From an uncultured Chloracidobacterium sp. (GTDB taxonomy: Bacteria > Acidobacteriota > Blastocatellia > Pyrinomonadales > Pyrinomonadaceae), in contig CALDGX010000024.1 of NCBI GenBank assembly GCA_937941715.1, positions 1 to 8,986 on the forward strand: a DNA stretch of 8,986 bases. Direction: 5' to 3'. The notes beneath the pieces are model-generated. The model did not search any database. It worked only from the letters and a program-made list of their open reading frames with translations, and had not been told where the DNA came from. Below, piece by piece: positions 1 through 6,935 of the stretch (position 1 is its first letter; every line of letters starts with the position of its first letter). A program made the translations under genes and the position numbers.

Positions 1-889
<889 letters not shown>

Positions 890-937
890 ATTAATATTCT
901 GCCACATTTGAGCGTATTGATAAAAAAACCGGTCTTT

Positions 938-953
938 TATGACCATAGTCATA
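938..953. promoter_or_regulatory. Perfect 16-bp palindrome, Crp/Fnr-family operator candidate
   Basis: The sequence TATGAC-CATA-GTCATA is a perfect inverted repeat. It contains TGA-N6-TCA, the core spacing shared by FNR/DNR (TTGAT-N4-ATCAA) and CRP sites. It sits in the gap between divergent mqnE and the NO reductase gene. Its centre (945.5) is about 41.5 bp upstream of the start site predicted from the TAGATT -10-like hexamer at 975-980, which is class II activator geometry. The Crp/Fnr-family gene at 3786-4433 is the obvious candidate binder, since its recognition helix keeps the Glu and Arg that read TGA/TCA in this family. Binding itself is inferred. Confidence 0.68.
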
Positions 954-972
954 TTTTCGCGGCTGGAGCGGC

Positions 973-985
973 GTTAGATTCTAAC
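973..985 (+). promoter_or_regulatory. Palindromic -10 region of the NO reductase promoter
   Basis: GTTAGA-T-TCTAAC is a perfect inverted repeat around one base. On the plus strand it contains TAGATT (975-980), four of six matches to TATAAT. The -35 position (about 952-957, TATTTT) is poor and abuts the operator, as expected for an activator-dependent promoter. On the minus strand the same element reads TAGAAT, so it could also be a -10 box towards mqnE, although no good -35 box lies at the right distance. It could instead be an operator in its own right. The half ATTCTAAC recurs twice upstream of the Crp/Fnr-type gene. Confidence 0.45.
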
Positions 986-1074
986 TATTAGCCGGGCCGA
1001 CATCACAGGAGATTGTCTGAATAATTTATGGATCGAGGTGCCGAGCAGATATTTAAGAAAACGGAGATAAGAAA

Positions 1075-3321
1075 ATGAAGAAACTCTGGTTAATACTCGT
1101 ATCGGTCTTTGTGATCTCATTTGCGATTCTCGGATGGGTAGGCACTGAGATATTCAGGCAGGCCCCGCCGATCCCAAATCAGGTCGTCGCCGCTGACGGG
1201 CGCGTGATGATCGATGTCGGTGCCGTGTCTGACGGTCAGAACGTATGGCAGGCGATGGGCGGAATGCAGGTCGGGTCGATCTGGGGGCATGGTTCGTACG
1301 TAGCCCCTGATTGGACGGCCGACTATTTGCATCGTGAATGCGTTTTCATCCTGAACGCCTGGGCGAATAAGGAGGCCGGCAAAGGATTTGACGCGTTGAC
1401 CGCGGATCAGCAGGCCGTGCTGAAGGCTCGTCTTCAGGAACTGATGCGCAAGAATACGTATGATGCTGCGACCGGCAAGATAACCATCGATCCGATAAGG
1501 GCCGCAGCCTTCGAGGACAATCTGAAGCACTATTCTGACGTGTTCGCCAACGGCAATAAGGACTACGCCATCCAGAAAAATGCCCAGTCTGACCCCGTTA
1601 AATTGAGGCAATTGACCTCGTTCTTTTTCTGGACAGCTTGGGCTTCGGCCGCCAACCGGCCGGACAATACCATCTCATACACAAGTAATTTCCCGTCCGA
1701 ACCGCTCGTAGGTAATGTTCCGACGAGTTCGACGATCGTTTGGACCGGCGTGAGTGTGATCATGCTGATCGCGGGTATTGGCGCGATGGTATGGTTTTAC
1801 GCCGGTTGGCGCAAGCCGCTTGAAGAAACCGGTGCCCCGGACAGCGACCCGCTTATCGGACAATCGCTGACTCCGTCACAAAAAGCGACTGTAAAGTATT
1901 TTTTGGTCGTGTCGCTGTTGTTCTTATTGCAGATCGTCATGGGCATCATAACCGCTCACTATGGCGTCGAGGGCGGCGGCCTGTATGGGATCCCGCTTGC
2001 CGAATATCTGCCGTACGTCGTATCGCGAACCTGGCATACGCAACTCGGCATATTCTGGATCGCGACCGCCTGGCTCGCAGCGGGGCTCTACATTGCCCCG
2101 TACATCTGCGGTTACGAGCCGAAATTTCAGAAACTAGGCGTCGACGTACTGTTCGGTGCGCTTCTGGTCGTCGTTCTCGGTTCGATGGCTGGCGAATGGA
2201 TGAGCGTGATGCACATTCTGAGCGGCGATCTTTGGTTCTGGTTCGGACATCAGGGATATGAGTATGTGGACCTCGGTCGTGTTTGGCAGGCAGCATTATT
2301 CGTCGGCCTACTGTTGTGGCTGTTCCTGATCGCACGTTCGACCATTCCGGCACTTAAGAAGGAAGGCAACAGCAAATCGTTGATCATGCTATATCTCGCC
2401 ACAACGGCAGGGATCGCGCTATTTTACGCGCCGGGCCTGTTTTGGGGCATGCGGTCGCACGTCACCGTTGTCGAATATTGGCGTTGGTGGGTCGTACACC
2501 TTTGGGTCGAGGGCTTCTTCGAGGTATTTGCGACGGTGGTCATTGCGTTTCTTTTTGCCAGGCTCAAGGTCATCAATTCGGACAATGCGGCATATGCCTC
2601 GCTGCTGTCGGGAGCGATCTACCTTAGCGGCGGCATCATCGGAACCCTGCATCATTTATATTTTGCCGGTACCCCAACGGTCGCATTGGCGTTTGGTTCG
2701 GTCTTTAGTGCACTTGAGATCGTGCCGCTCGTATTCGTTGGCTTTGAAGCGTTCGACAATATCCGACATTCGAAGTCCCGGCCGTGGCTCGCTCAGTATC
2801 AGTGGGTCGTGTATTTCTTTGTCGCTGTTGCATTTTGGAATCTGGTCGGTGCCGGGATCTTCGGCTTTATGATCAATCCGCCGATCGCCCTATATTATAT
2901 GCAGGGGCTGAACACCACGGCAGTGCACGCCCACGGAGCTCTGTACGGCGTTTACGGCACTCTCGGCCTTGCCCTTTTGCTATTCTGCATGCGGGCTATG
3001 CAGCCGGAGCGAAAGTGGAATACGAAAATGCTCGCATTTGCTTTTTGGACGATCAACATTGGTCTATTGATGGAGATCGTTTTTAGCCTCTTGCCTATCG
3101 GCCTGCTGCAAACTTATCAGTCGGTATCGCAAGGATACTGGTCCGCTCGCGGACCCGAATTCATGCAGACGGACCTGATGCAGTTCCTTCGCTGGATGCG
3201 ATTGTTCGGCGACACGGTATTTGCTATCGGTGCTGTGGCCTTTGTCTGGTTTGCCGTTAAGTTGATGCTGACAAAAGGCGAGGCCCAAACCGAACCGGGC
3301 GAATTGTCGGCGGCTGGCTGA
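1075..3321 (+). CDS. norB: Quinol-dependent nitric oxide reductase (qNOR, NorB/NorZ)
   Basis: Single-subunit membrane NO reductase that reduces two NO to N2O with electrons from quinol, in the haem-copper oxidase superfamily. At 748 residues it has the qNOR length. An N-terminal membrane helix (about 5-27) is followed by a soluble domain (about 30-215) replacing the cytochrome c subunit of cNOR, then the multi-helix NorB core (about 222-735). Expected metal ligands by family comparison are all present: H321 (VSRTWHTQ) and H620 for low-spin haem b, H618 (AVHAHGALYG) for haem b3, and H475, H526, H527 with E479 (HLWVEGFFE, GTLHHLYF) for the non-haem iron site. E483 is also conserved. The ATG has GGAG at 1063-1066, 8 bases upstream. 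A Crp/Fnr-like palindrome lies upstream, a globin gene follows, and a strong hairpin separates the two. It appears intact. The role could be NO detoxification or part of a partial denitrification chain; no nir or nos gene is in view. Confidence 0.95.
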   Translation: MKKLWLILVSVFVISFAILGWVGTEIFRQAPPIPNQVVAADGRVMIDVGAVSDGQNVWQAMGGMQVGSIWGHGSYVAPDWTADYLHRECVFILNAWANKEAGKGFDALTADQQAVLKARLQELMRKNTYDAATGKITIDPIRAAAFEDNLKHYSDVFANGNKDYAIQKNAQSDPVKLRQLTSFFFWTAWASAANRPDNTISYTSNFPSEPLVGNVPTSSTIVWTGVSVIMLIAGIGAMVWFYAGWRKPLEETGAPDSDPLIGQSLTPSQKATVKYFLVVSLLFLLQIVMGIITAHYGVEGGGLYGIPLAEYLPYVVSRTWHTQLGIFWIATAWLAAGLYIAPYICGYEPKFQKLGVDVLFGALLVVVLGSMAGEWMSVMHILSGDLWFWFGHQGYEYVDLGRVWQAALFVGLLLWLFLIARSTIPALKKEGNSKSLIMLYLATTAGIALFYAPGLFWGMRSHVTVVEYWRWWVVHLWVEGFFEVFATVVIAFLFARLKVINSDNAAYASLLSGAIYLSGGIIGTLHHLYFAGTPTVALAFGSVFSALEIVPLVFVGFEAFDNIRHSKSRPWLAQYQWVVYFFVAVAFWNLVGAGIFGFMINPPIALYYMQGLNTTAVHAHGALYGVYGTLGLALLLFCMRAMQPERKWNTKMLAFAFWTINIGLLMEIVFSLLPIGLLQTYQSVSQGYWSARGPEFMQTDLMQFLRWMRLFGDTVFAIGAVAFVWFAVKLMLTKGEAQTEPGELSAAG

Positions 3322-3329
3322 CAAACTGA

Positions 3330-3366
3330 CAGAGTGCGGCCGCGTCTCAAGTGCGGCCGCACTCTG
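3330..3366 (+). terminator. Strong hairpin between qNOR and globin genes (terminator-like, no T tract)
   Basis: A perfect 14-bp inverted repeat (CAGAGTGCGGCCGC, then GCGGCCGCACTCTG) encloses a 9-nt loop, starting 8 bases after the qNOR stop codon. Each arm contains the self-complementary GCGGCCGC. The 3' arm is followed by ACTTATCAAAT, not a run of T, so it is not a classical Rho-independent terminator. It may instead attenuate transcription or protect the 3' end of the qNOR mRNA. The arms are long and the match is exact, so the structure itself is not in doubt. Confidence 0.6.
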
Positions 3367-3382
3367 ACTTATCAAATACGCG

Positions 3383-3808
3383 ATGGAAGATTTGATCACC
3401 GATATCGAAGACCGCTCAGACATTGACCTTCTGATGCGCAAGTTCTATTCGCGCGTGATGTCTGACGAACTCATCGGTTGGATATTTGCCGATGTGGCCA
3501 AACTCGACCTTGACCGCCATTTGCCGGTTATCGGTGATTTTTGGGAGACGATCATCTTTCAAACCGGAGTTTATACGCGGCATGGCCGCAATCCGTTGCA
3601 GGTACACGGCGAACTGAATGAAAAGTCGCCTCTGCTGCCCGAGCATTTTAAGCGTTGGCTGGAGATATTTACCGAGATCACCGATGAGTCGTTCGCCGGC
3701 GAGAAAGCGGACTTTATCAAAATAAGAGCCGCTGCGATCGCAGAACGTATGATGCAATTCGTGGGCAGTATTCAGAGTGGAGAACTTAGCCTTCCACCAC
3801 GCGTTTGA
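3383..3808 (+). CDS. Group III truncated haemoglobin
   Basis: A 141-residue protein resembling group III (P-type) truncated globins. The pattern is FY (F21, Y22, the B10 tyrosine position), DFWETI (52-57), the segment YTRHGRNPLQVH (64-75), and PEHFKRWLEIF (86-96), where H88 is the expected proximal haem ligand. The N-terminus has about ten extra residues before the globin fold. The reaction of this group is not settled; related proteins bind O2 or NO, and the position 61 bases after a NO reductase gene suggests NO binding or detoxification (inference). The start is an ATG with no recognisable Shine-Dalgarno, so it may depend on translation of the upstream message. Its last 23 bases overlap, tail to tail, the end of the Crp/Fnr-type gene. 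Confidence 0.85.
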   Translation: MEDLITDIEDRSDIDLLMRKFYSRVMSDELIGWIFADVAKLDLDRHLPVIGDFWETIIFQTGVYTRHGRNPLQVHGELNEKSPLLPEHFKRWLEIFTEITDESFAGEKADFIKIRAAAIAERMMQFVGSIQSGELSLPPRV

Positions 3809-4433
3809 GTACATCGATATCACCGACGACGATCTTGCCGCGATCGATAGCGATAAGCTGCTTGTCTGAAAGCCGGCGGATCACACGGATGGTGGTTTCG
3901 GTGGTGAGGCCGGCCATTTTGGCAATGTCCTCACGCCTCAGCGTGATCTTGAAAGGCATTGCGGACGCGTCGCCGTTGACCAGCTTGATAAGTACATTGA
4001 TGATCCGATGCTCGGGCGACGACGTGGCCAGGTTTTGGATCATTGCGACCTGATCTCTCATCACACCGCACATTCGGGCCATAATGCCGCCTCGAAATTC
4101 GGGATAATCATTCATCAGACGCAAAAAATCAACGCGATCAAGCAAAAGCAGCTTGGTCGGGTCCATTGCGATCGCCGTTGCCGGGTAATTACCTCCGTCG
4201 ATGACCGGCGGAATCGCAAATACCTCACCCTCGCCAAAAATGCCTGCAATGATCTCCTTTCCAGGCTCGAGAAACTTGACCATTTTTACGCGGCCGGACA
4301 TCACTATCGGTAAGAACCCGGCCGGTTCGCCCGCGGCAAAGATCTCGGCACCTTCGCCGAACGAGCGAACGTGTCCGATCGACCGGATCTCGTTCGACAA
4401 CTCCGAACTTACATTCTGGATCAGTGAGTTCAT
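3786..4433 (-). CDS. Crp/Fnr-family transcription regulator, probable NO or redox regulator
   Basis: A 215-residue protein with an N-terminal cyclic-nucleotide-binding-type beta barrel (about 12-105: FGEGAEIFAAGEPA, GRVKMVKFLEPGKE), a dimerisation helix (about 112-135) and a C-terminal winged helix. The helix-turn-helix is LRREDIAKMAG (165-175) plus TTETTIRVIRRL (177-188). In the recognition helix E179 and R183 match the Glu and Arg that contact TGA/TCA half-sites in CRP and FNR, while the FNR serine position is I182. It has one cysteine (C122) and no N-terminal cysteine cluster, so it is not an oxygen-sensing [4Fe-4S] FNR. The phosphate-binding residues typical of cAMP-binding CRP are not evident in 69-90. 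Convergence with the qNOR and globin genes and the matching operator suggest a DNR/NNR-like role (inference). No clear Shine-Dalgarno is visible upstream of the ATG. Confidence 0.88.
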   Translation of the reverse strand: MNSLIQNVSSELSNEIRSIGHVRSFGEGAEIFAAGEPAGFLPIVMSGRVKMVKFLEPGKEIIAGIFGEGEVFAIPPVIDGGNYPATAIAMDPTKLLLLDRVDFLRLMNDYPEFRGGIMARMCGVMRDQVAMIQNLATSSPEHRIINVLIKLVNGDASAMPFKITLRREDIAKMAGLTTETTIRVIRRLSDKQLIAIDRGKIVVGDIDVLKRVVEG

Positions 4434-4489
4434 TGCGCCGTCTGCGATGCAGGGAGGGATGGTCCGACCTTTGCCGCCGCAGTAAATCC

Positions 4490-4538
4490 GATTCTAACAG
4501 ACTCCGGCAAAGATCGACGAATTGAACATAATTCTAAC
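4490..4538 (-). promoter_or_regulatory. Two TAGAAT boxes upstream of the Crp/Fnr-type gene
   Basis: Read on the minus strand, GTTAGAAT occurs at 4538-4531 and again at 4498-4491. Each contains TAGAAT, five of six matches to a -10 box, placed about 100 and 60 bases before the start codon. Neither has a convincing -35 box, so an activator may be needed. The same octamer (as ATTCTAAC) forms half of the palindrome at 973-985. TTGAA-CATA-ATTCT at 4522-4535 is a poor Crp/Fnr-like site sharing the CATA centre of the 938-953 palindrome, which could mean autoregulation but is weak. Confidence 0.4.
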
Positions 4539-4580
4539 CGTCGCACGATGACGGAGGTCAGAACTCGGGCTGACCCCGTG

Positions 4581-4609
4581 TTGACATCATTCGGATCGAT
4601 GAATAAAGT
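4581..4609 (+). promoter_or_regulatory. Sigma-70-type promoter for the small membrane protein gene
   Basis: A perfect -35 box TTGACA (4581-4586) is followed by a 17-bp spacer and TAAAGT (4604-4609), four of six matches to TATAAT. It faces the gene at 4709 and implies an untranslated leader of roughly 90 bases. The leader has a small CGCC/GGCG inverted repeat (about 4628-4645) but nothing I recognise as a riboswitch. Confidence 0.55.
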
Positions 4610-4708
4610 GTCGTTGAGGCACTTTCGCCGACGCTAAAAGGCGTACATCCGGTCTGGGATGCCGAGCTTTCCTTTTTGGCAGACTCACAACTTAACTCAG
4701 GAGGATCT

Positions 4709-5113
4709 ATGGTTCGAATAATTTTGGGCGTGATCGCGGGGTTTATTACGTGGTCCATTATCTGGGTCGGCAGCGATCAGGTGTTGGTGAATTCGCTCGG
4801 CTGGTACGGCGAACACCAGAATGCCTTTGAAAAGGCTTTTACCAATAAAGATCCGTTTCAGGCCGATACGACGGTGCTCCTGATGAACATCATCCGTAGT
4901 GTCATTACTTCGGTGATCGCCGGATTCTTGACGGCGGTCGTCGCCAATGAGAACCGCAAGAGCACGTTGGTGCTCGGGATCTTACTGTTGCTTTTCGGCG
5001 CCGCAGTCGAGATCGCGGCATGGAATTATCTATCGATCTGGTATCACGTTGTCTTTCTGGTTCTGCTAATTCCGGTTACGGTGGCCGGCGGCAAGCTCAA
5101 GAAGATCGCCTGA
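4709..5113 (+). CDS. Small four-helix integral membrane protein, function unknown
   Basis: A 134-residue protein with four predicted membrane segments at about 3-21, 56-78, 86-104 and 111-127, a polar loop between the first two (WYGEHQNAFEKAFTNKDPF, 32-50) and a basic C-terminus (GGKLKKIA). I do not recognise a named family; the arrangement resembles small hypothetical membrane proteins found singly in many genomes. The ATG at 4709 is chosen over an in-frame ATG at 4676 because AGGAGG lies at 4699-4704, 4 bases before it, and because the first helix then begins at residue 3. A consensus-like promoter precedes it. It appears to be a single-gene unit and overlaps the end of the convergent cysteine-rich gene by 17 bases. 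Confidence 0.85.
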   Translation: MVRIILGVIAGFITWSIIWVGSDQVLVNSLGWYGEHQNAFEKAFTNKDPFQADTTVLLMNIIRSVITSVIAGFLTAVVANENRKSTLVLGILLLLFGAAVEIAAWNYLSIWYHVVFLVLLIPVTVAGGKLKKIA

Positions 5114-5639
5114 TCCCTGCAAATCGCTCAATGGCAGCGGGAATCGGAAGCAATGTCTGGGTGACGCCATACGCGCGAACGTTAAGTACGTCAACGGCCG
5201 CTTCCGCCTGATCCAGTAGTGCGTCCGGCGGCAGATCATCGGGCGACTCGTAACATGCATGCTGGATGCACGGCAGCGGTTTGGCACTTTCGTGAACCAG
5301 ACAACCGGTACCTTTCTCGTAAAGCGGACATGAGTAGGTCTTCATCGGGTCCTCACCCACGTCGAGGCCAAATCGTTCGACTGCGTCGGCGATCCTTGCC
5401 ATAACGGCAAGTCGCCGTTCGTCGGGAAGCGAATCAAGGACACCGGCGATCGCCACAGCTTCAAGACGTGAGATCCGAACATTTACAAAATGCTCGTCCA
5501 AACAACACGCCCCCGGGGTGTCGCATGTTAAACAGCTCTTCGCCCGGTGCTCGAAATTTGCTCGAACATTGTCCCCGAAAGATGTCCTGATCCGTTGCAG
5601 CAGCTCCAGAGCCTTTTTCTCGGGCAATATCTTCATCAT
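5097..5639 (-). CDS. Cysteine-rich YkgJ-type (CxxCxxxxxCC) metal- or Fe-S-binding protein
   Basis: A 180-residue soluble protein with eight cysteines in two clusters: C36-x2-C39-x5-C45-C46 (KSCLTCDTPGACC) and C104, C113, C124, C129 (YSCPLYEKGTGCLVHE, then LPCIQHAC). This fits the YkgJ/UPF0153 class of putative zinc- or iron-chelating proteins, in which both clusters are thought to supply metal ligands; no enzymatic role is established. The N-terminal 30 residues and the C-terminal 50 are helical-looking and not diagnostic. The start is one of two adjacent ATG codons (5639-5634), with no strong Shine-Dalgarno, so the start is uncertain by one residue. The gene is divergent from the DUF481 gene and convergent, with a 17-base overlap, with the small membrane protein gene. 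Confidence 0.72.
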   Translation of the reverse strand: MMKILPEKKALELLQRIRTSFGDNVRANFEHRAKSCLTCDTPGACCLDEHFVNVRISRLEAVAIAGVLDSLPDERRLAVMARIADAVERFGLDVGEDPMKTYSCPLYEKGTGCLVHESAKPLPCIQHACYESPDDLPPDALLDQAEAAVDVLNVRAYGVTQTLLPIPAAIERFAGIRRSS

Positions 5640-5677
5640 CAGCGTCTTTTCAATCTATAGTCCGCCGACGCATTTGG

Positions 5678-5694
5678 TCAAATCCGTAGTTTGA
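5678..5694. promoter_or_regulatory. Inverted repeat TCAAA-N7-TTTGA in a divergent control region
   Basis: TCAAA and TTTGA flank seven bases, with a further G·T and G-C pair outside (5676-5696). It lies about 40 bases upstream of the cysteine-rich gene's start, in the gap shared with the DUF481 gene. It could be an operator or a leader hairpin; nothing identifies a regulator. Confidence 0.25.
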
Positions 5695-5711
5695 TCCGAA
5701 GCGCGTGAACA

Positions 5712-5755
5712 TTAACATAACTTCTTCAAAGTGTTAACATCATAACTTTATGTTA
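5712..5755 (+). repeat. TTAACAT direct repeats (22-bp period) plus inverted copy
   Basis: TTAACAT occurs at 5712-5718 and 5734-5740, exactly 22 bp apart, about two helical turns. Each is followed by a version of ATAACTT. An inverted ATGTTA lies at 5750-5755. The region is A+T-rich compared with its flanks and is 25-70 bp upstream of a TATAAT box. Same-face direct repeats of this type are typical of winged-helix response-regulator sites; TTAACA repeats with 11-bp phasing are known for PhoP of Bacillus. The regulator here is unknown. Confidence 0.42.
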
Positions 5756-5779
5756 GGCGGAGGACGCTGACGTCCGGAG

Positions 5780-5785
5780 TATAAT
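5780..5785 (+). promoter_or_regulatory. Consensus -10 box of the DUF481 gene
   Basis: A perfect TATAAT lies 20 bases before the preferred start codon, giving a predicted transcript start near 5792 and a leader of only about 14 bases. No -35 box is visible at 16-18 bp; the corresponding place carries the inverted repeat GGACG-CTGA-CGTCC (5762-5775). That pattern suggests control by an activator or repressor. Confidence 0.5.
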
Positions 5786-5805
5786 TCGTATATTTGCAGA
5801 ATAAG

Positions 5806-6870
5806 ATGAACATGAGGTTATACAGGGTCATAGGAGCGGCTGTGATCGCGGTTTCGGCAGTTTTGTGTATCTCTGCCCATGAGATCACGCTTAAGAACGG
5901 TGATCGGCTGTCAGGTATAGTCATTTCACGCGACCGCGACGGTGTGGTTCTTGAGACCCAATACGCAGGCCGGATCAGGATAGCGATGGAGTACATCGAA
6001 ACTATCGATATGGAACGCCCGGTCACCAATATCTCAGCGTCCGGCGACCGTCCGGTAAATGCCGCTCCAGCCAATGACAAGCCTGCAGCTGACGCTCCTG
6101 CCGCCGCAGTGAAACCCGCCGCTGACAACGTAACAAAGCCGCCGGTCGCGGCCGCACCAAAGCCAAAGGCGAGACTTTTCGGCGGCCGATACATGGGGAT
6201 CGTTGACGGATGGGAAGGCAACGCAAATATCGGCTACAGTCTCACCTCGGGAAACAGCAACACGTCCACATTGACGAGCGGCGTCAGGGCATCAAAATCG
6301 GGCCACAGCGACAAACTCACGGTCTATGCGCGCAGCCTTTGGAACAGCAACCGAAACGCCGCCCAGAGCACTACACAAAACGCGGTCTGGGGAGGATTCA
6401 GATACGACCGTGACTTCAACAAGCGATTATTCAGTTTCGGCTCCTGGGATTTTGAACGTGATCGACCGAAACGGCTTAATTTCAGGTCGGTCATCGGCGG
6501 AGGGCTCGGGAATCATACTATCAAGAATGACCGAACCGAACTTGACCTCTTGATCGGCCTTGCGTGGAACCGTGCATGGCAGGTCGGGGCAAACACCGAT
6601 ACGCCGGAGTCACTTGGAGCCGCTGCACTCAAGCACAAATTCACCGAGCGGTTAAAAGTTCAAAACTCATTTACGTTCTATCAGGACCTGACCCACATCA
6701 GTAAATACCGATTCATCTTTGACGCGTCTCTTTCGGCGGATATCACCAAACGGATCGGCTGGTTCTTCACCGTCGGCGATCGGTTCAACAACCGCCCGTT
6801 CGGCGTCGCCAAGAAGAATGATTTCTTACTGACGACCGGCATCAAATGGAATTTCGGCAAGAAAAAGTAG
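5806..6870 (+). CDS. DUF481 (YdiY-like) outer membrane beta-barrel protein with N-terminal Sm-like segment
   Basis: A 354-residue exported protein. Residues 1-24 form a signal peptide (RLYRVIGAAVIAVSAVLCISA, cleavage near A24). Next comes a short beta domain (about 26-66; ITLKNGDRLSGIVISRDRDG, YAGRIRIAMEYIETI), then an Ala/Pro/Lys-rich linker (about 75-120). The DUF481 region (about 128-354) starts at WEGNANIGYSLTSGNSN and shows alternating aromatic/polar beta strands ending in LLTTGIKWNFGKKK. DUF481 proteins are predicted outer membrane barrels related to the salt-induced YdiY; their substrate is unknown. The ATG at 5806 is used because it gives the standard signal peptide; ATG 5812 or TTG 5794 are possible, and no strong Shine-Dalgarno helps. 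C21 is not in a good lipobox, so it is not called a lipoprotein. Confidence 0.82.
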   Translation: MNMRLYRVIGAAVIAVSAVLCISAHEITLKNGDRLSGIVISRDRDGVVLETQYAGRIRIAMEYIETIDMERPVTNISASGDRPVNAAPANDKPAADAPAAAVKPAADNVTKPPVAAAPKPKARLFGGRYMGIVDGWEGNANIGYSLTSGNSNTSTLTSGVRASKSGHSDKLTVYARSLWNSNRNAAQSTTQNAVWGGFRYDRDFNKRLFSFGSWDFERDRPKRLNFRSVIGGGLGNHTIKNDRTELDLLIGLAWNRAWQVGANTDTPESLGAAALKHKFTERLKVQNSFTFYQDLTHISKYRFIFDASLSADITKRIGWFFTVGDRFNNRPFGVAKKNDFLLTTGIKWNFGKKK

Positions 6871-6935
6871 CTTGCATCGATCGAGCGAATCGGGCAATAT
6901 CGTATACGTAAACCAAGCAAAGGAGCTAATTAACA

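Noticed and set aside
1946..2353. A 135-codon minus-strand open frame inside the qNOR gene
   Set aside because: Very Arg-rich composition and position opposite conserved qNOR helices mark it as a shadow frame.
3786..4433. Calling the regulator FNR
   Set aside because: FNR needs a cysteine cluster for its [4Fe-4S] centre; only one cysteine is present.
4610..4708. Riboswitch in the leader of the small membrane protein gene
   Set aside because: Only a short CGCC/GGCG repeat is seen; no conserved core of a known riboswitch class could be recognised.
5794..5796. TTG start for the DUF481 gene
   Set aside because: It lies at or next to the predicted transcription start and adds residues ahead of a normal signal peptide; the ATG at 5806 is more likely.
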